This document shows, piece after piece, positions 1-8,616 of a stretch of DNA of 33,420 bases. How positions within the stretch are numbered: the first letter of the stretch is position 1; the number at the start of each line of letters is the position of its first letter. The translations under genes and the position numbers were made by a program. The stretch covers positions 1-33,420 of the forward strand of contig RPFO01000376.1 in assembly GCA_009746045.1 (NCBI GenBank), written 5' to 3'. This stretch comes from Mesostigma viride. Its lineage: Eukaryota > Streptophyta > Mesostigmatophyceae > Mesostigmatales > Mesostigmataceae. The notes beneath the pieces are model-generated. The model saw only the letters and a program-made list of their open reading frames with translations. It was not told the DNA's origin and made no database searches.

Positions 1-2353
1 ACGCGGATGCCGCGCTGGGAGAAGACGTGCCTGTATAGTCGTCGTCAAGGACGACCCTCGCACGGGCGTCGCGCATCCTCAGCCACTCCTGGAACTTCCT
101 CGTGAACACCTCCCACGGGCAGTACGCCTCCTCGTTCAGCACCAGGGAGGACACGGTCGCGAAGAAGGACTCGAGGGCGCTGCCGGACTCCTGGGCAGTA
201 CTGCGCCACAGGGTGAACTCCAGGGGGAGGATCGCGTGGACCTCCCTGGAGCCCAGCTTGGCGCAGAAGGAGCGGTAGGCCCGGTTTGGCCTTCACGAGG
301 ATGGTGCCGATGTCCTTCTGGATCCGCTGGTCGAGCGTGGTGTCCTGGCCGGGCGGCCTCTTGTCGAAGGGGAAGGGCACGAGGCGGCGGAAGATGGCGT
401 TGGCGTTGTCCGATTTCCAGAACGGGCGGTTGCCGGCCGCCAGGAAGGGCGCCTTCCAGGCGACGCTGATGGCCCCCTTGTGCTTCTGCGCCAGGGTGAT
501 GCGCTCCCCGCTGGTGAGCGACAGGAACTCGGAGAGCTCCAGCCGGAAGTGGTCGTTCAGCTCGTAGCTGAAGACGGCGTACTTGTCCGCAACTTGCGCC
601 AGGCCGAAGGTGGCCTCGATGTTGTTAGACACCTGGCCAGCGTCCTCGCCGTAGATGTACTCGATCACGCGAACCAGGGTCGACTTGCCGGACCCGCCGA
701 CGCCCTTCAGGAAGACCATGACCTCCATGTTGTTGATCTCCCGGACGTCATACAGCATCCGGCCCACCCCCAGCGCCCAGAACGCCTTCTTGACATCGGG
801 CGAGTAATCCTGGTCGCTCAGGATCTTGTTGATCGGCTCGCAAATGATGTCCTGCCACCCGCCCGTGTCGTAGTCCCCCTTGTACTCGTCGCTGAACAGG
901 TTGGCGGGCATGTCCTCGTCGAAGTACCTGCACGCACCCACATCGGCGTCCAGGTCGGCAGGGTAGAAGAGGAACTCGTCCCTGTCCGTCCTGTAGATGC
1001 CGTTCCGGAACGCGAACACGTGGCGGTCGCGCGGGCGGACGCGGCGATCCTTGACCGCCGCGGTGACAAAGCTCTTGATGGCCTTGTCCTTCACCCCCCC
1101 GTCCCTGTTGGCGAGGCGCCACAAGGTCGGGTCGGACTCTGCCACCTGGTCAGACACCCACTCCGCCATGGTGGTGCTCTTCACCCAGTGATGGGTGTCG
1201 TACCCGTCCGGTGTGATCACCCTCTCGTACACCCCGTCCTCCCCGTTTGGCCCCTCCTCACCCCCGCCCGCTCCCAGCGCTGTGAGAGGACCCGTAGGAG
1301 CACCTGGTACTCGTTGAGCCGCCACTCCCCGCTGCTGAGCCTCACGATCGTGTGCGCGAGCTTCGAGTTGTCGTCCCTGCGCCTCCTGGACTCGATCATG
1401 CTGCTGACAGACTCGCGCGCGCTGTACACGACGGCGATGGCATGCAGGATGATATCCTGGACATCCATGCCGGCCTGGACGTCCACCATTCTGGCCCATA
1501 TGGCCATGAGGCGGGAGATTGTGCGCGCGCACCGCGGCTCCATCTTCTCCACAATCTCGTTCAACGCGGTGGTTTCCATCACGTTGTTCCAGCACGCCGT
1601 CTGCAGTTCGGCCGCGCTCGCGTGGTCGGGGACGTCCGCGGGCACAGCCCGAACACATCCGCCATAATATAGCCCAAGGCGTGGTCGATGATCGCCACCT
1701 GGGTGATGCTGGCCAACTCGTTCAGCTTCTCCTCGCCGAAGGTGTTGACCTCCTCCACGAATGCCGCGACCTCGCCATCCTCGGACAGCAGGGTGCGAAA
1801 CTCGGACGCGTCAAACCCCAACCCTCCCCCATCCGCTGACCCCCTCCCACAGAGCCCCCGCCCCTGCCGAGCCCAGCTGAGCCCCCGAGCGCCGACCCTC
1901 CGCCCCTGCCGAGCCCAGCCGAGCCACCGAGCGCCGTCCGTCCGCTCCTTTCGGCGGCCGACCCCCGACGGACGACGCATCCCCGCCCGCCCGCCTGCCA
2001 GCGGCGTCCACAGCGGCGTAGAAGGATGGAAGCTCGTCCTCGATTTCTTCGTCGGACGCGATGAGATTGGACACCTCCTCGCCCTCCTCCTCGTTGTCGC
2101 TGCCCGCCTCCACGTCGTCAGACTCCTCGGCCATCATATCCACCATGTCGGCCCCCGTCGGTCGGCGCCTTCGTCCGCCGGGGACGCCTCGCCTGCTGGC
2201 CGCCCCTTGCCCGCCGGGTACGCCTCGTCCGCTGGGTGTTCCTCGTCCGCTGGCCGTGACCCGTCCGCTGGGTGTACCTCGTCCGCTGGGCGTGACCCGT
2301 CCGCTGGGCTCCATGGTCGGACTATGGACACAGTTGGGGGGCCTTCCATGCAT
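1..2353 (-). CDS. D5-like primase-helicase (SF3 helicase), partial and frame-broken
   Basis: This is the NCLDV replicative D5 family, in which a primase-type N-terminus is followed by an SF3 AAA+ helicase that unwinds DNA at viral forks. The sequence shows a Walker A motif GVGGSGKST at about 680-707, a following acidic stretch (FSYELND), and the SF3 motif C region AAGNRPFW near 410-435. The helicase is cut off by the left window edge. Reading shifts frame at several short runs: near 1826-1844 (two C5 runs), near 1648, at 1261-1265 and at 285-287. The conserved protein continues in the new frame after each, so these look like indel errors. Two in-frame ATGs (2353 and 2314) are possible starts; the second has a good ACCATGG context. 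The N-terminus is low complexity, with six-residue Ser-Gly-Arg repeats and an acidic stretch. The helicase assignment is firm; the exact start is not. Confidence 0.85.
2227..2310 (-). repeat. 18-bp tandem repeat in the D5 N-terminus
   Basis: The element gtccgctgg recurs at 2227, 2245, 2263, 2281 and 2299, an exact 18-bp period. On the minus strand it encodes a six-residue Ser-Gly-Arg-rich repeat near the D5 N-terminus. It keeps the reading frame, so copy number could vary without breaking the gene. Confidence 0.8.
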
Positions 2354-2809
2354 GGTGCCTACCTTGAAGCTCACATATTTATGCTCTTCTGGTCGAAATC
2401 GATGACATCAGCCATACGGCACTGTCCGCGCCGTAACGTACCCCTTCGAGATTCTGATGAGATCACGAAATCCTCGAGATCTCGTCTGAGATCTGCTGAG
2501 ATCTCGGGAGATCTCTGACGAAAAAAAACGGCGCGGCGCGCCAGATTTTGGAAATAAAGACCATGGCAGGGCTGCCCATCCCCAACCAACTCACAAACCA
2601 AGTCCTTGACCTAACCGACGACCACGCGCTGGCGGGCGGGCAACAGCCGACAGGCGGCCCACATCCGACAGACGACCAACACACGACCGACGACCAAGAC
2701 CCGACCGACGGTCAACTTGACGAACGATAAGGGCTTTTGCCGTGACTATCACACCACACCCGGCGGACGACCAGCCCCCGACCGACGACAGTCTCACTCA
2801 GCCAAAAAA
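2354..2809. other. Intergenic region between divergent D5 and KilA-N genes
   Basis: This gap of about 450 bp lies between the D5 gene (minus) and the KilA-N gene (plus), so it should hold both promoters. Next to D5 there is an A+T patch (cacatatttatg, 2372-2383). Between 2448 and 2515 lies a cluster of AGATCT-type palindromes. From about 2600 to 2790 the sequence is a degenerate array of ccgacgacc-like elements. A 55-codon plus ORF from the ATG at 2563 crosses this array; it looks like a by-product of the repeats and I do not call it a gene. Confidence 0.5.
2477..2514. promoter_or_regulatory. Phased AGATCT palindrome cluster
   Basis: AGATCT occurs at 2477, 2489, 2499 and 2509, mostly inside GAGATCTC, with start-to-start spacings of 12, 10 and 10 bp. 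Weaker AGAT copies precede it at 2449 and 2460. Spacing close to one helical turn would place bound proteins on one face of DNA. The site lies about 125-160 bp upstream of the D5 start, so an operator or origin role is possible but is inference. Confidence 0.45.
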
Positions 2810-4328
2810 ATGGCCGCTACCCAGGCACCGACCGTCAGCGTGCTGTTCACTTTCAAGCGGGAGACCGACAAGTTCTGGGTGTACACGCTGAGGCCCATCC
2901 CTGAGATGAAGGTGGACGCAGACACCGAGATCCGCGTGCGGAAGGCGGACACGATGGTCCACGGCCCCGACCTCACCAAGGCCGGCTCCAACGGGACCAA
3001 GCGCTTTGACAACTTCCTAAGGGGGGCGTCACGGAATACATCGAGTTGATGAAAAAGCACATCACCACAACAATGCTTGGGGCGGCTTCCCAACAGTCAA
3101 CGGTTCTGGACAGGCAAGTAAAAAACTCGTTTGTATTGGGTGTCCTCAAAAGTGAGGAGACGTCTGGGGGGTGTCCTCAAAAGTGAGGAGACGTCTGGGG
3201 GGTGTCCTCAAAAGTGAGGAGACGTCTGGGGGGTGTCCTCAAAAGTGAGGAGACGTCTGGGGGGTGTCCTCCAAAGTGAGGAGACGTCTGGGGTCCTTAG
3301 GGGGGGTGTCCACACTTTTGTGGAGACGTCTGGGGTCCTTAGGGGGGGTGTCCACACTTTTGTGGAGACGTCTGGGGTCCTTAGGGGGGGTGTCGGGCAA
3401 GTTCGAAGTCGGCGTCCATCTTGTCCGCGTGTTTGGAGTGGTTGTACCTTCGCTCGTGAGAATGCATCTATCTGTGCTCACCCTGAACTTTATATACCTG
3501 CTGTGGTGCGCGCAGGCCCGCCCCCAAGATCGTGGACTCGGTGACCGAGGGGCTCAACGAGGACCGCGGCACGTGGATCCACCTCAAGCTGGTCAACAAG
3601 CTGGCCGCGTGGATCAGCGACGAGTTCGCCATCCTGGCGGGGGACTGGGTGGACCGCCTGATGCGCGGGGACCCCACGATGATCGGGGTGGCCCGCGACA
3701 TGTACGACCTGGCCAACGGGACGAAGACGACGGTGTACATGGAGACGGCGCCGGCAGGGCCCTCGGGCGACAACAACAAGGCGGGGGAGCTGGAGACGGC
3801 GGCCAAGATGGCGGAGACCCGCATCCGGCTGGTGAAGGCCGAGCTGGAGCTGAAGGCCGTGATCGAGGAGGGACGCATCCGTCTGCTCACCGCGGTGGCG
3901 GCCCAGCAGAAGCTGCTGATGGACAGCTCCCTGCGCATGTCCGATCGCGACCGGCTGTTTCTGCGGGACAAGGCGAACGACATCCTGTACACTGACCTGG
4001 TGGGGGGCAGGCCTGCAGGTGAGGGTCAGCAGCAGCAGGCGGAGGCCCCCCCCGCAAGACCCTGGAGATCACTGCGGTGGCCAGGGAGATGGGGTACCAC
4101 TTGGACGTGAAGGAGGCCGGCCTGATTGGCCGCAAGATGGCCCAGAAGTTCCGGGCCGCGTTCCCGGGGAAGGAGATCCCCAAGACGGAGCGGTTCGTGG
4201 ACGGGGCCGTCAGGGCCGTGAACTGGTACGAGGACGTGCCCGCCCAGCGCGCGATGATGGAGGAGGCCGTGCGCGAGTTTGTAGAGGAGGCCCACAAGCG
4301 GCCCGCACAGAGCAGGAGATTGGAGTAG
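2810..4328 (+). CDS. KilA-N domain DNA-binding protein, interrupted by an intron
   Basis: KilA-N proteins are DNA-binding proteins common in large DNA viruses. Exon 1 (2810-3113) encodes the first half of the domain, including a KRFDNFLR-type segment. Exon 2 (3516-4328) resumes with GTWIHLKLVNKLAAWISDEF, the family's hallmark. A long charged, probably coiled-coil stretch follows, then a C-terminal region. Removing 3114-3515 joins the halves in frame. One base appears lost in the G run at 3021-3026 and one in the C run at 4046-4053; restoring both gives 373 codons including the stop. The ATG at 2810 follows an A7 run and has G at +4. KilA-N identity is well supported; the role of the protein's second half is unknown. 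Confidence 0.8.
3114..3515 (+). other. Probable spliceosomal GC-AG intron in the KilA-N gene
   Basis: The exon ends ...GACAG and the insertion begins GCAAGT, a classic GC-type donor. It ends with gcgcag before exon 2. Splicing CAG/GCAAGT to CAG/GCC rebuilds one Arg codon and restores the KilA-N domain exactly where it was split. The alternative pair (GT at 3118 with the AG at 3527-3528) also stays in frame but has a poorer acceptor. Nearly all of the 402-nt interior is tandem repeats. No homing endonuclease, reverse transcriptase or intein ORF is present. Confidence 0.75.
3141..3390. repeat. Hairpin minisatellite: 31-bp array followed by 42-bp array
   Basis: The motif tgtcctc recurs at 3141, 3172, 3203, 3234 and 3265, an exact 31-bp period over five copies. 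It then changes to a 42-bp unit starting at 3307 and 3349, with a partial copy at 3391. Each 31-bp unit contains the inverted repeat TCCTCA-AAAG-TGAGGA and the 42-bp units contain TCCACA-CTTT-TGTGGA. Both are followed by the palindrome AGACGTCT. The stem differs between the two unit types at paired positions, so pairing is kept. Confidence 0.9.
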
Positions 4329-4372
4329 AAGGCTTAAGACGTGTAGACCAGGTCCTTGCATCCATAACGAGT

Positions 4373-4378
4373 TTTATT
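4373..4378 (-). terminator. AATAAA polyadenylation-type signal
   Basis: AATAAA on the minus strand, about 31 nt past the stop of the minus gene ending at 4410. It lies in the 81-nt convergent gap after the KilA-N gene. Confidence 0.5.
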
Positions 4379-4409
4379 AACTGATCATAAAGCTTATTTG
4401 AAATTCCAT

Positions 4410-4955
4410 TCATGGCGTGTCTCTCACAATCACCCCGTCCTTGTACATGTGCGTGCGGGTGAACACTTCGGGCGCCGCTAGCACAGACTTGCGGACGTCT
4501 TCCCGCAACAGGTAGCACGTGTACTTGATGTAGAATGTCTGCGGGAGGTGTTCGGGGTCCAGGTAGACCCGGATGTGTTTGTCTGCGTACTGCCCGAGAC
4601 AGTTGACGACGGTCAGCCCCTCGGGGTCGCATTCCCCACCATTTCCCAGCATGACTCGGATGTCGACGTCCCCCTTAATGTCTCGAATGATGTCGCTGTA
4701 CGGCAGCTTCGACACGGTGTGGACGTACTTCCCGGAGCGCGCATCGATCTCCAACACCCCGATGTTGTTTACCACGAAGGTGGACGCGATCTCGAACTCG
4801 ATGACCCCGCTCGGAGGCTTTTCATGGGGCGCCTCGCCCACATTCACCCACCCCGTCATGCGGGGATCCACTAGAATCTCCAGGGCCTTGCTAACATCAT
4901 CCAAAAGGCCGCAGTCGTACGTGGGCAGACCATCCAAAAGCGCCTCTATGTCCAT
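4410..4955 (-). CDS. Hypothetical protein, 181 aa
   Basis: I do not recognise this protein. The reading frame is clean from the ATG at 4955 (MDIEALLDGL) to TGA at 4410-4412. The first 35 residues look helical and acidic. The middle alternates short hydrophobic strands with turns (for example GVIEFEIASTFVVNN and KHIRVYLDPEH), suggesting a beta-rich fold. There is no signal peptide, membrane span or cysteine cluster. It diverges from the small plus gene starting at 5108, with about 150 bp between them, and has an AATAAA just downstream. The upstream in-frame GTG at 4973 is less likely as a start because eukaryotic viruses use ATG. Confidence 0.7.
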   Translation of the reverse strand: MDIEALLDGLPTYDCGLLDDVSKALEILVDPRMTGWVNVGEAPHEKPPSGVIEFEIASTFVVNNIGVLEIDARSGKYVHTVSKLPYSDIIRDIKGDVDIRVMLGNGGECDPEGLTVVNCLGQYADKHIRVYLDPEHLPQTFYIKYTCYLLREDVRKSVLAAPEVFTRTHMYKDGVIVRDTP

Positions 4956-5107
4956 GAGCAACACCACACACACGTCACAGAAAATCCCAGCCCCCTAGAC
5001 GCACCTGGCTTGTAGAGGGATGAGCAGTCCACGCGCGCCCTCCTGTCTGCACAGGGAAGGACACGCGGGGCGGAAAAAAAAGCAAAGAGTGTATAGTATA
5101 AGTTGAA

Positions 5108-5451
5108 ATGAACGGCCTCCTGGTGCAAGACTCCATGACAGCATTCTCGGCCATTTTTTCCCAACTTATCCCCTTCGTGCTTCTGGAAGACTACCCCATC
5201 GAGCCGGCGCTATTCAAGGCGGTCATCGTCTTTTCGTGCGCGTACAAAGCCGTACCGAAAATCGACGTGTCCATATTGATCACGGGGTCTACTTCCTTAT
5301 CCAGGCCCTGCTGCCGGACATAAAGAAGAAGGCCGAGTCATCCGCCGCCAATCAGAGCGCTTCCCAGGGCGCGTCCAACACTCAGTCCGGCGGCGGACAA
5401 AACGGACAGAATGGCAACGTTCGACGACTTGCCACTAGATCTTTTAGGTAA
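5108..5451 (+). CDS. Hypothetical small protein, possibly membrane-associated, frame-broken
   Basis: This is a small unrecognised protein of about 114 residues. The first 60 residues are hydrophobic, with segments such as FSQLIPFVLLEDYP and LFKAVIVFSCAYKAV, so one or two membrane or amphipathic helices are likely. The tail after about residue 75 is polar and rich in Ser, Gln, Asn and Gly. The frame is lost at the G4 run 5284-5287. Supplying one base there gives 115 codons including the stop and continues the hydrophobic segment. The upstream A+T patch gtatagtataag (5090-5101) may be its promoter. The 3' end overlaps the start of the F-box gene by 41 nt. Confidence 0.55.
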
Positions 5452-6351
5452 AATCATGGAGGACCTCCCTGCCCGCGACGCCATCAGCCTGCGGGCGGTG
5501 TCCACAACGGCAAACGAGGCCTTCAAGAGCGAGTTCCCCTTCCTGCGTTTTTTGTTGCAGGCGATGGACGACCCGCGCCTCCACATCGCCCAAGGGTCCC
5601 TCAATTCGGGGGAGGCCTACACTGTCCGCCGGATGCTGATGGGGGCGCGCGACCTCCTGCACCGGCTGCGTAAGGAGGACAGCAGCTTGTATGCGGCCCC
5701 GTACGCGGGGGCGCTGGGGTGCGACCTGGACCTTTTTTTCCGCGTGCTCAATCACCTGTTCCCGCACGTGCGCGGGGCGGGCACGACGACGCACGTGACG
5801 GTCGGCCTGAGCCAGGTGTTCTCTCTCCCATCGAGCATGGCGGTCTGCCAGCACCGCTCCAGCGCCAGCCAGGGGGGGAGGAGGGCCTCCGCGACGTGAG
5901 GTCGATGCTGATGAGTGGCGAGCTGGTGAGGAATGACATCGACCCGAACTCGCAGCACAGGAAGTACGGCTACATGCACGTGGACATCCCTTGCGGAGAC
6001 CTCACGCCGATCACTTTCTTCGTGGACAGCGAGCAACGTATGTGGGCCCAAAAACACAGCCTGTGGTGGATGGCGCCTCGCCTGACGGACACGTTCGCGA
6101 TGGTGGACGCGGATGGACAGGTGTACACGATGGCGACATGGACGCGCGAACTGGACCGCGAGCTGGGCTATTTCCACAGGAAGCCCGCGGAGTGCATCTC
6201 CCGGTGGTCGCGCTGGGGCACGTGCGTGTTCTGCCGCCGAGCCCTGAAGATGATATACCACCTAGAGGCCGGGTTCGGGCCGGGGTGCGGGAAGAGGTAC
6301 CACCTGAAGAAGGAGCGAGAGCCCGCAAAGCTCACCGAAGTAGATTTGTGA
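5411..6351 (+). CDS. F-box protein with a C-terminal zinc-ribbon-like domain, frame-broken
   Basis: F-box proteins bind Skp1 and bring substrates to SCF ubiquitin ligases, and many giant viruses encode them. Residues 4 to about 40 carry a clear F-box (FDDLPLDLLGKIMEDLPARD). Near the C-terminus there is a zinc-binding pattern CVFC followed by GFGPGCG, as in DUF6011-type zinc ribbons, and I take this as the probable second domain. The middle is unrecognised. The frame is lost at the G7 run 5872-5878; one extra G restores 314 codons including the stop. It overlaps the upstream gene by 41 nt and converges with the minus gene at 6332 with a 20-nt overlap. The F-box assignment is good and the zinc-ribbon family moderate. 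Confidence 0.75.
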
Positions 6352-6559
6352 CGGGCGTGTGGATGCCTAGGAGCAGGTGGAGCAGCTCCCCTGTCCCCAC
6401 CAAGGCCGCGAACGTGACCGCCGCGTCTCGGACGACGAACATGCCGGCGGTCCTGCGGCGACTAATGAGCAGGGCTGCGGCGAGGGTGGCTACCCAGTCG
6501 AACACGGCCGTGCCAAGGATCTTCGGGGCCCGCAGCGTTTGCAGAAACGAGCCGCTCAT
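6332..6559 (-). CDS. Small conserved NCLDV-type membrane protein, 75 aa
   Basis: This 75-residue protein starts at the ATG at 6559 (MSGSFLQTLRAPKILGTAVF). It has two hydrophobic segments, about residues 16-34 and 42-64, separated by a basic loop with an SRRR motif. The order (short N-terminus, FDWVATLAAALLIS, basic loop, then GELLHLLLGI before a polar tail) resembles the small two-span membrane proteins found widely in NCLDV genomes, whose function is not established. The 61-bp gap to the plus gene at 6621 must act as a divergent promoter. Its 3' end overlaps the F-box gene end by 20 nt. Confidence 0.7.
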   Translation of the reverse strand: MSGSFLQTLRAPKILGTAVFDWVATLAAALLISRRRTAGMFVVRDAAVTFAALVGTGELLHLLLGIHTPVTNLLR

Positions 6560-6620
6560 ACTACGCTTATCTCGCCCACAAAAAATTGTCCGGTGATGAC
6601 AACTACGAGAAGAGGAAGAA

Positions 6621-7232
6621 ATGTACGAGTTCATGAAGACGGGCCTCCTGTGGGACGGCGACATGGCCTCCTCCTCCATCACCTCTCAACAGAAGGACGT
6701 GGTGATGGCCATCATTTGCAACATATTGAAGCACACCTGCGAGCGCGCGGACGCGTTTCTCCGCCACAACCCCGAGTTCGCCAACCCGCGATTGGACATC
6801 TGCGCCCTGCTCCATCGCGCCCTCCTGGCGGAGTCCATGACGCACATGGACAGGCCCGGGCTCGAAGAGGAGGTGCGGGACGTGACGGCCGTCATACGGG
6901 GAGAGGCAAGGGGCGTGAAGAGGGCGCGGGAGGAGGAGGAGGAGGAGGAGGAGGAGGAGGAGGACGAGGAGGAGGAGGAGGAGGAGGAGGAGGAGGACGA
7001 GGAGGAGGAGGAGGAGGACGAGGAGGCGTGGGATTTCGCGGAGATCGACACGGCCGACCCATCCTGTGCGTGCAACCAGTGCCGCCAGCTAAAAAGTGCA
7101 TTGGGTGACTGGGAGGCGTGGGCCCCCGACGACCAGTTCTTGAGCGCGATCAAGGGTTGCATCACCAAGATCGGCGCCATCGTGCTAAGGGACATGATGA
7201 GTGAGGAGGGTGATGTCCGAGATGCCGAATAA
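6621..7232 (+). CDS. Acidic hypothetical protein with a long Glu/Asp tract, 203 aa
   Basis: The frame is intact from the ATG at 6621 to TAA at 7230-7232. The N-terminal 95 residues look alpha-helical (for example QQKDVVMAIICNILKHTCER). A Glu/Asp tract of about 35 residues follows, encoded by a GAG microsatellite (about 6928-7026). The C-terminal 65 residues contain CACNQC and a helical end. The cysteine pair could bind a metal, but the motif is incomplete. I recognise no family. Acidic tracts of this kind occur in histone- or DNA-mimicking proteins, but here that is only a possibility. Its stop codon lies inside an AATAAA (7228-7233). Confidence 0.75.
   Translation: MYEFMKTGLLWDGDMASSSITSQQKDVVMAIICNILKHTCERADAFLRHNPEFANPRLDICALLHRALLAESMTHMDRPGLEEEVRDVTAVIRGEARGVKRAREEEEEEEEEEEDEEEEEEEEEEDEEEEEEDEEAWDFAEIDTADPSCACNQCRQLKSALGDWEAWAPDDQFLSAIKGCITKIGAIVLRDMMSEEGDVRDAE
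6928..7026 (+). repeat. GAG trinucleotide microsatellite (poly-Glu)
   Basis: About 33 codons of mostly GAG with occasional GAC encode the Glu/Asp tract of the acidic protein. The repeat is in frame and its length is likely variable. Confidence 0.9.
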
Positions 7233-7233
7233 A
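7228..7233 (+). terminator. AATAAA overlapping the stop codon
   Basis: The polyadenylation-type hexamer shares bases with the TAA stop of the acidic protein gene. A 33-nt A+T-rich gap then separates it from the convergent minus gene. Confidence 0.45.
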
Positions 7234-7265
7234 CGTTTCATTTCATTTCCATGAACATTAAAAAA

Positions 7266-8083
7266 CTAAAGGCTTATGTAATCCTGCCCCATCTGGGACT
7301 GCAAAAACGGCGAGTTTTCCCCTCGACCCTCGCCAAAGTACCCCTCGCCAAAGAAGCGCGTGTGGTCTTGCTCGCAACTGCACTGGGGCGTGCCATAGCC
7401 CGGGTCCCACAGACTCCATTGAAGCAGGTTGTTCTCGTTGCATGTCCTCCACATCCCCAACTTGGTGCGCAAGTTGTTGATGAGCACCACACACGGGTAC
7501 TGGCCGAAAGGGCACTCTTCCTCGTGCCGCTTGATGCCGGCCATGTCCGCCACGTGCTTGCAGCCGTCGCTCTCCAGGTAGTACTTGCATGGAAAGTGTC
7601 GGCAGGCGGATCTATGGGGGGCGATGTCCCTCCTGCGCAACAACTGCTGGCACCCAAAGCGCTGGTTGGGACACGCGACCTTCTTGTATCCGCAATCCTT
7701 TTCATGGGACAACAGCACCATGCCCTTCGCTGTAAAGTCGCACCCGTCGTGGGGGCACCTCCTCGCAACCTCTGCGGTGATGCTGCCGACCCGGATGCAG
7801 GGGCGGAAGACGTAGCGATTCCACTGGCCCCTGCACACGATGCACCTCCCCAGCACCGCGGACGAGGGGCCGCCCCTGCTCCTCTGTTTGGCGATCAGCT
7901 GCTCCATGCACGGACGCCTGCAGACCATGGCCTCGCACTTGCCCTCCTGGACCCTCGTGCTGCACTCGATCACGACGGGGTCCATCAGCATGTTCAGGCA
8001 TATCGCGCAGGAGAGGTCGTCCGCACTCACGGCGATCTGGGCGGGGTGCTCGTCCCCGGACGCAGCGGATGGGGGGGATTCAT
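7266..8083 (-). CDS. RING finger plus TRAF-type zinc finger protein, frame-broken near the start
   Basis: The N-terminal part carries a RING-type finger (CAICLNMLMDPVVIEC, then CRRPC and CIVC), the E2-binding module of ubiquitin ligases. Behind it lies a series of TRAF-type zinc fingers: CPHDGCDF...H...C, CPNQRFGC...H...C and a third CxxxHxxxxC group. The last 60 residues are unrecognised. This layout matches TRAF/SIAH-like E3 ligases, so a ubiquitin-ligase role is likely though inferred. The only ATG that fits lies at 8083; it is joined to the RING frame if one base is supplied in the G7 run 8071-8077, giving 273 codons including the stop. Otherwise the frame would open at a GTG at 8030. The gene ends with TAG at 7266-7268. 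Confidence 0.8.
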
Positions 8084-8129
8084 ATTTCGCGTCTGCACAC
8101 GCGCGCCCGCCCTCCCCCGGCTTTTATGT

Positions 8130-8555
8130 TCACCCCTCATCGCTGCTGCCCGACGTGGCGGCCCCTCCTGGAGCCTCCTGCTTCTTGGTGACGCGCTTCA
8201 GCCTCCTGACCTCCACGACCTGGGTGTCGTTCAACGCGTCCAGGCACTGCTGGGCGCGCGCCTCGTCGCCGTCGAAGAAGGCCACGAGGCGTTCTAGATA
8301 GTCCCCCTTTTTGGATGCCGCCTTCTTCCTGTGCGTCCTCACCAGCAGCTTGTCGGAGGTGCCGGATATATTGCAAGCGTCCACGCCGGCGGAGACCATG
8401 CTCTCCAGGATGTCATTCTCCAGCGCGGTCTTTCTCTTCTTCAGCGGCTTGATGTCCACGGTCACCCTCTTCACGGCGTCGTCCAGCTCGATGTACTCGG
8501 TGGTCATGGTGCGCATCCTCTCTCGCCAGTCCGCCCCCGCTACTGCCGCCTCCAT
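8130..8555 (-). CDS. DUF5760-like NCLDV protein, 141 aa
   Basis: This is a clean frame from the ATG at 8555. The protein begins with a helical stretch, followed by a Lys/Arg-rich coiled coil (DIKPLKKRKTALENDILESM), a short strand (ACNISGTSDKLLVRTHRKK) and a final helix. It ends in an Ala/Gly/Ser tail. This order of coiled coil, Asn-Ile-Ser-Gly strand and basic segment is what I recall of the DUF5760 family of large DNA viruses; function unknown. It sits in the dense minus-strand run, 46 nt from the RING/TRAF gene and 61 nt from the next gene upstream, and may share late or structural expression with them. Confidence 0.7.
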   Translation of the reverse strand: MEAAVAGADWRERMRTMTTEYIELDDAVKRVTVDIKPLKKRKTALENDILESMVSAGVDACNISGTSDKLLVRTHRKKAASKKGDYLERLVAFFDGDEARAQQCLDALNDTQVVEVRRLKRVTKKQEAPGGAATSGSSDEG

Positions 8556-8616
8556 TTACTTACAAAGGGACAAGAGCTTTTTCCACCCCCTGTAAACGCA
8601 CCGCCGGACCCCGGCC

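Noticed and set aside
480-1667. 395-codon plus ORF opposite the D5 gene
   Set aside because: It is the antisense shadow of the helicase in G+C-rich DNA; the conserved motifs are on the minus strand.
3021-3026. Programmed ribosomal frameshifting at homopolymer breaks
   Set aside because: The breaks occur in many unrelated genes at varied runs, without a common slippery heptamer and downstream structure, so read error is simpler.
3141-3390. CRISPR-like array
   Set aside because: The units abut directly with no unique spacers, and no cas gene is present; it is a tandem minisatellite within an intron.
3239-3481. Repetitive ORFs on both strands across the minisatellite
   Set aside because: They are direct translations of the 31- and 42-bp units inside the intron and have no independent start or protein character.
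6892-7195. Poly-Ser and poly-Pro ORFs opposite the GAG tract
   Set aside because: They are alternate-frame translations of the trinucleotide repeat that encodes the Glu tract of the plus-strand gene.
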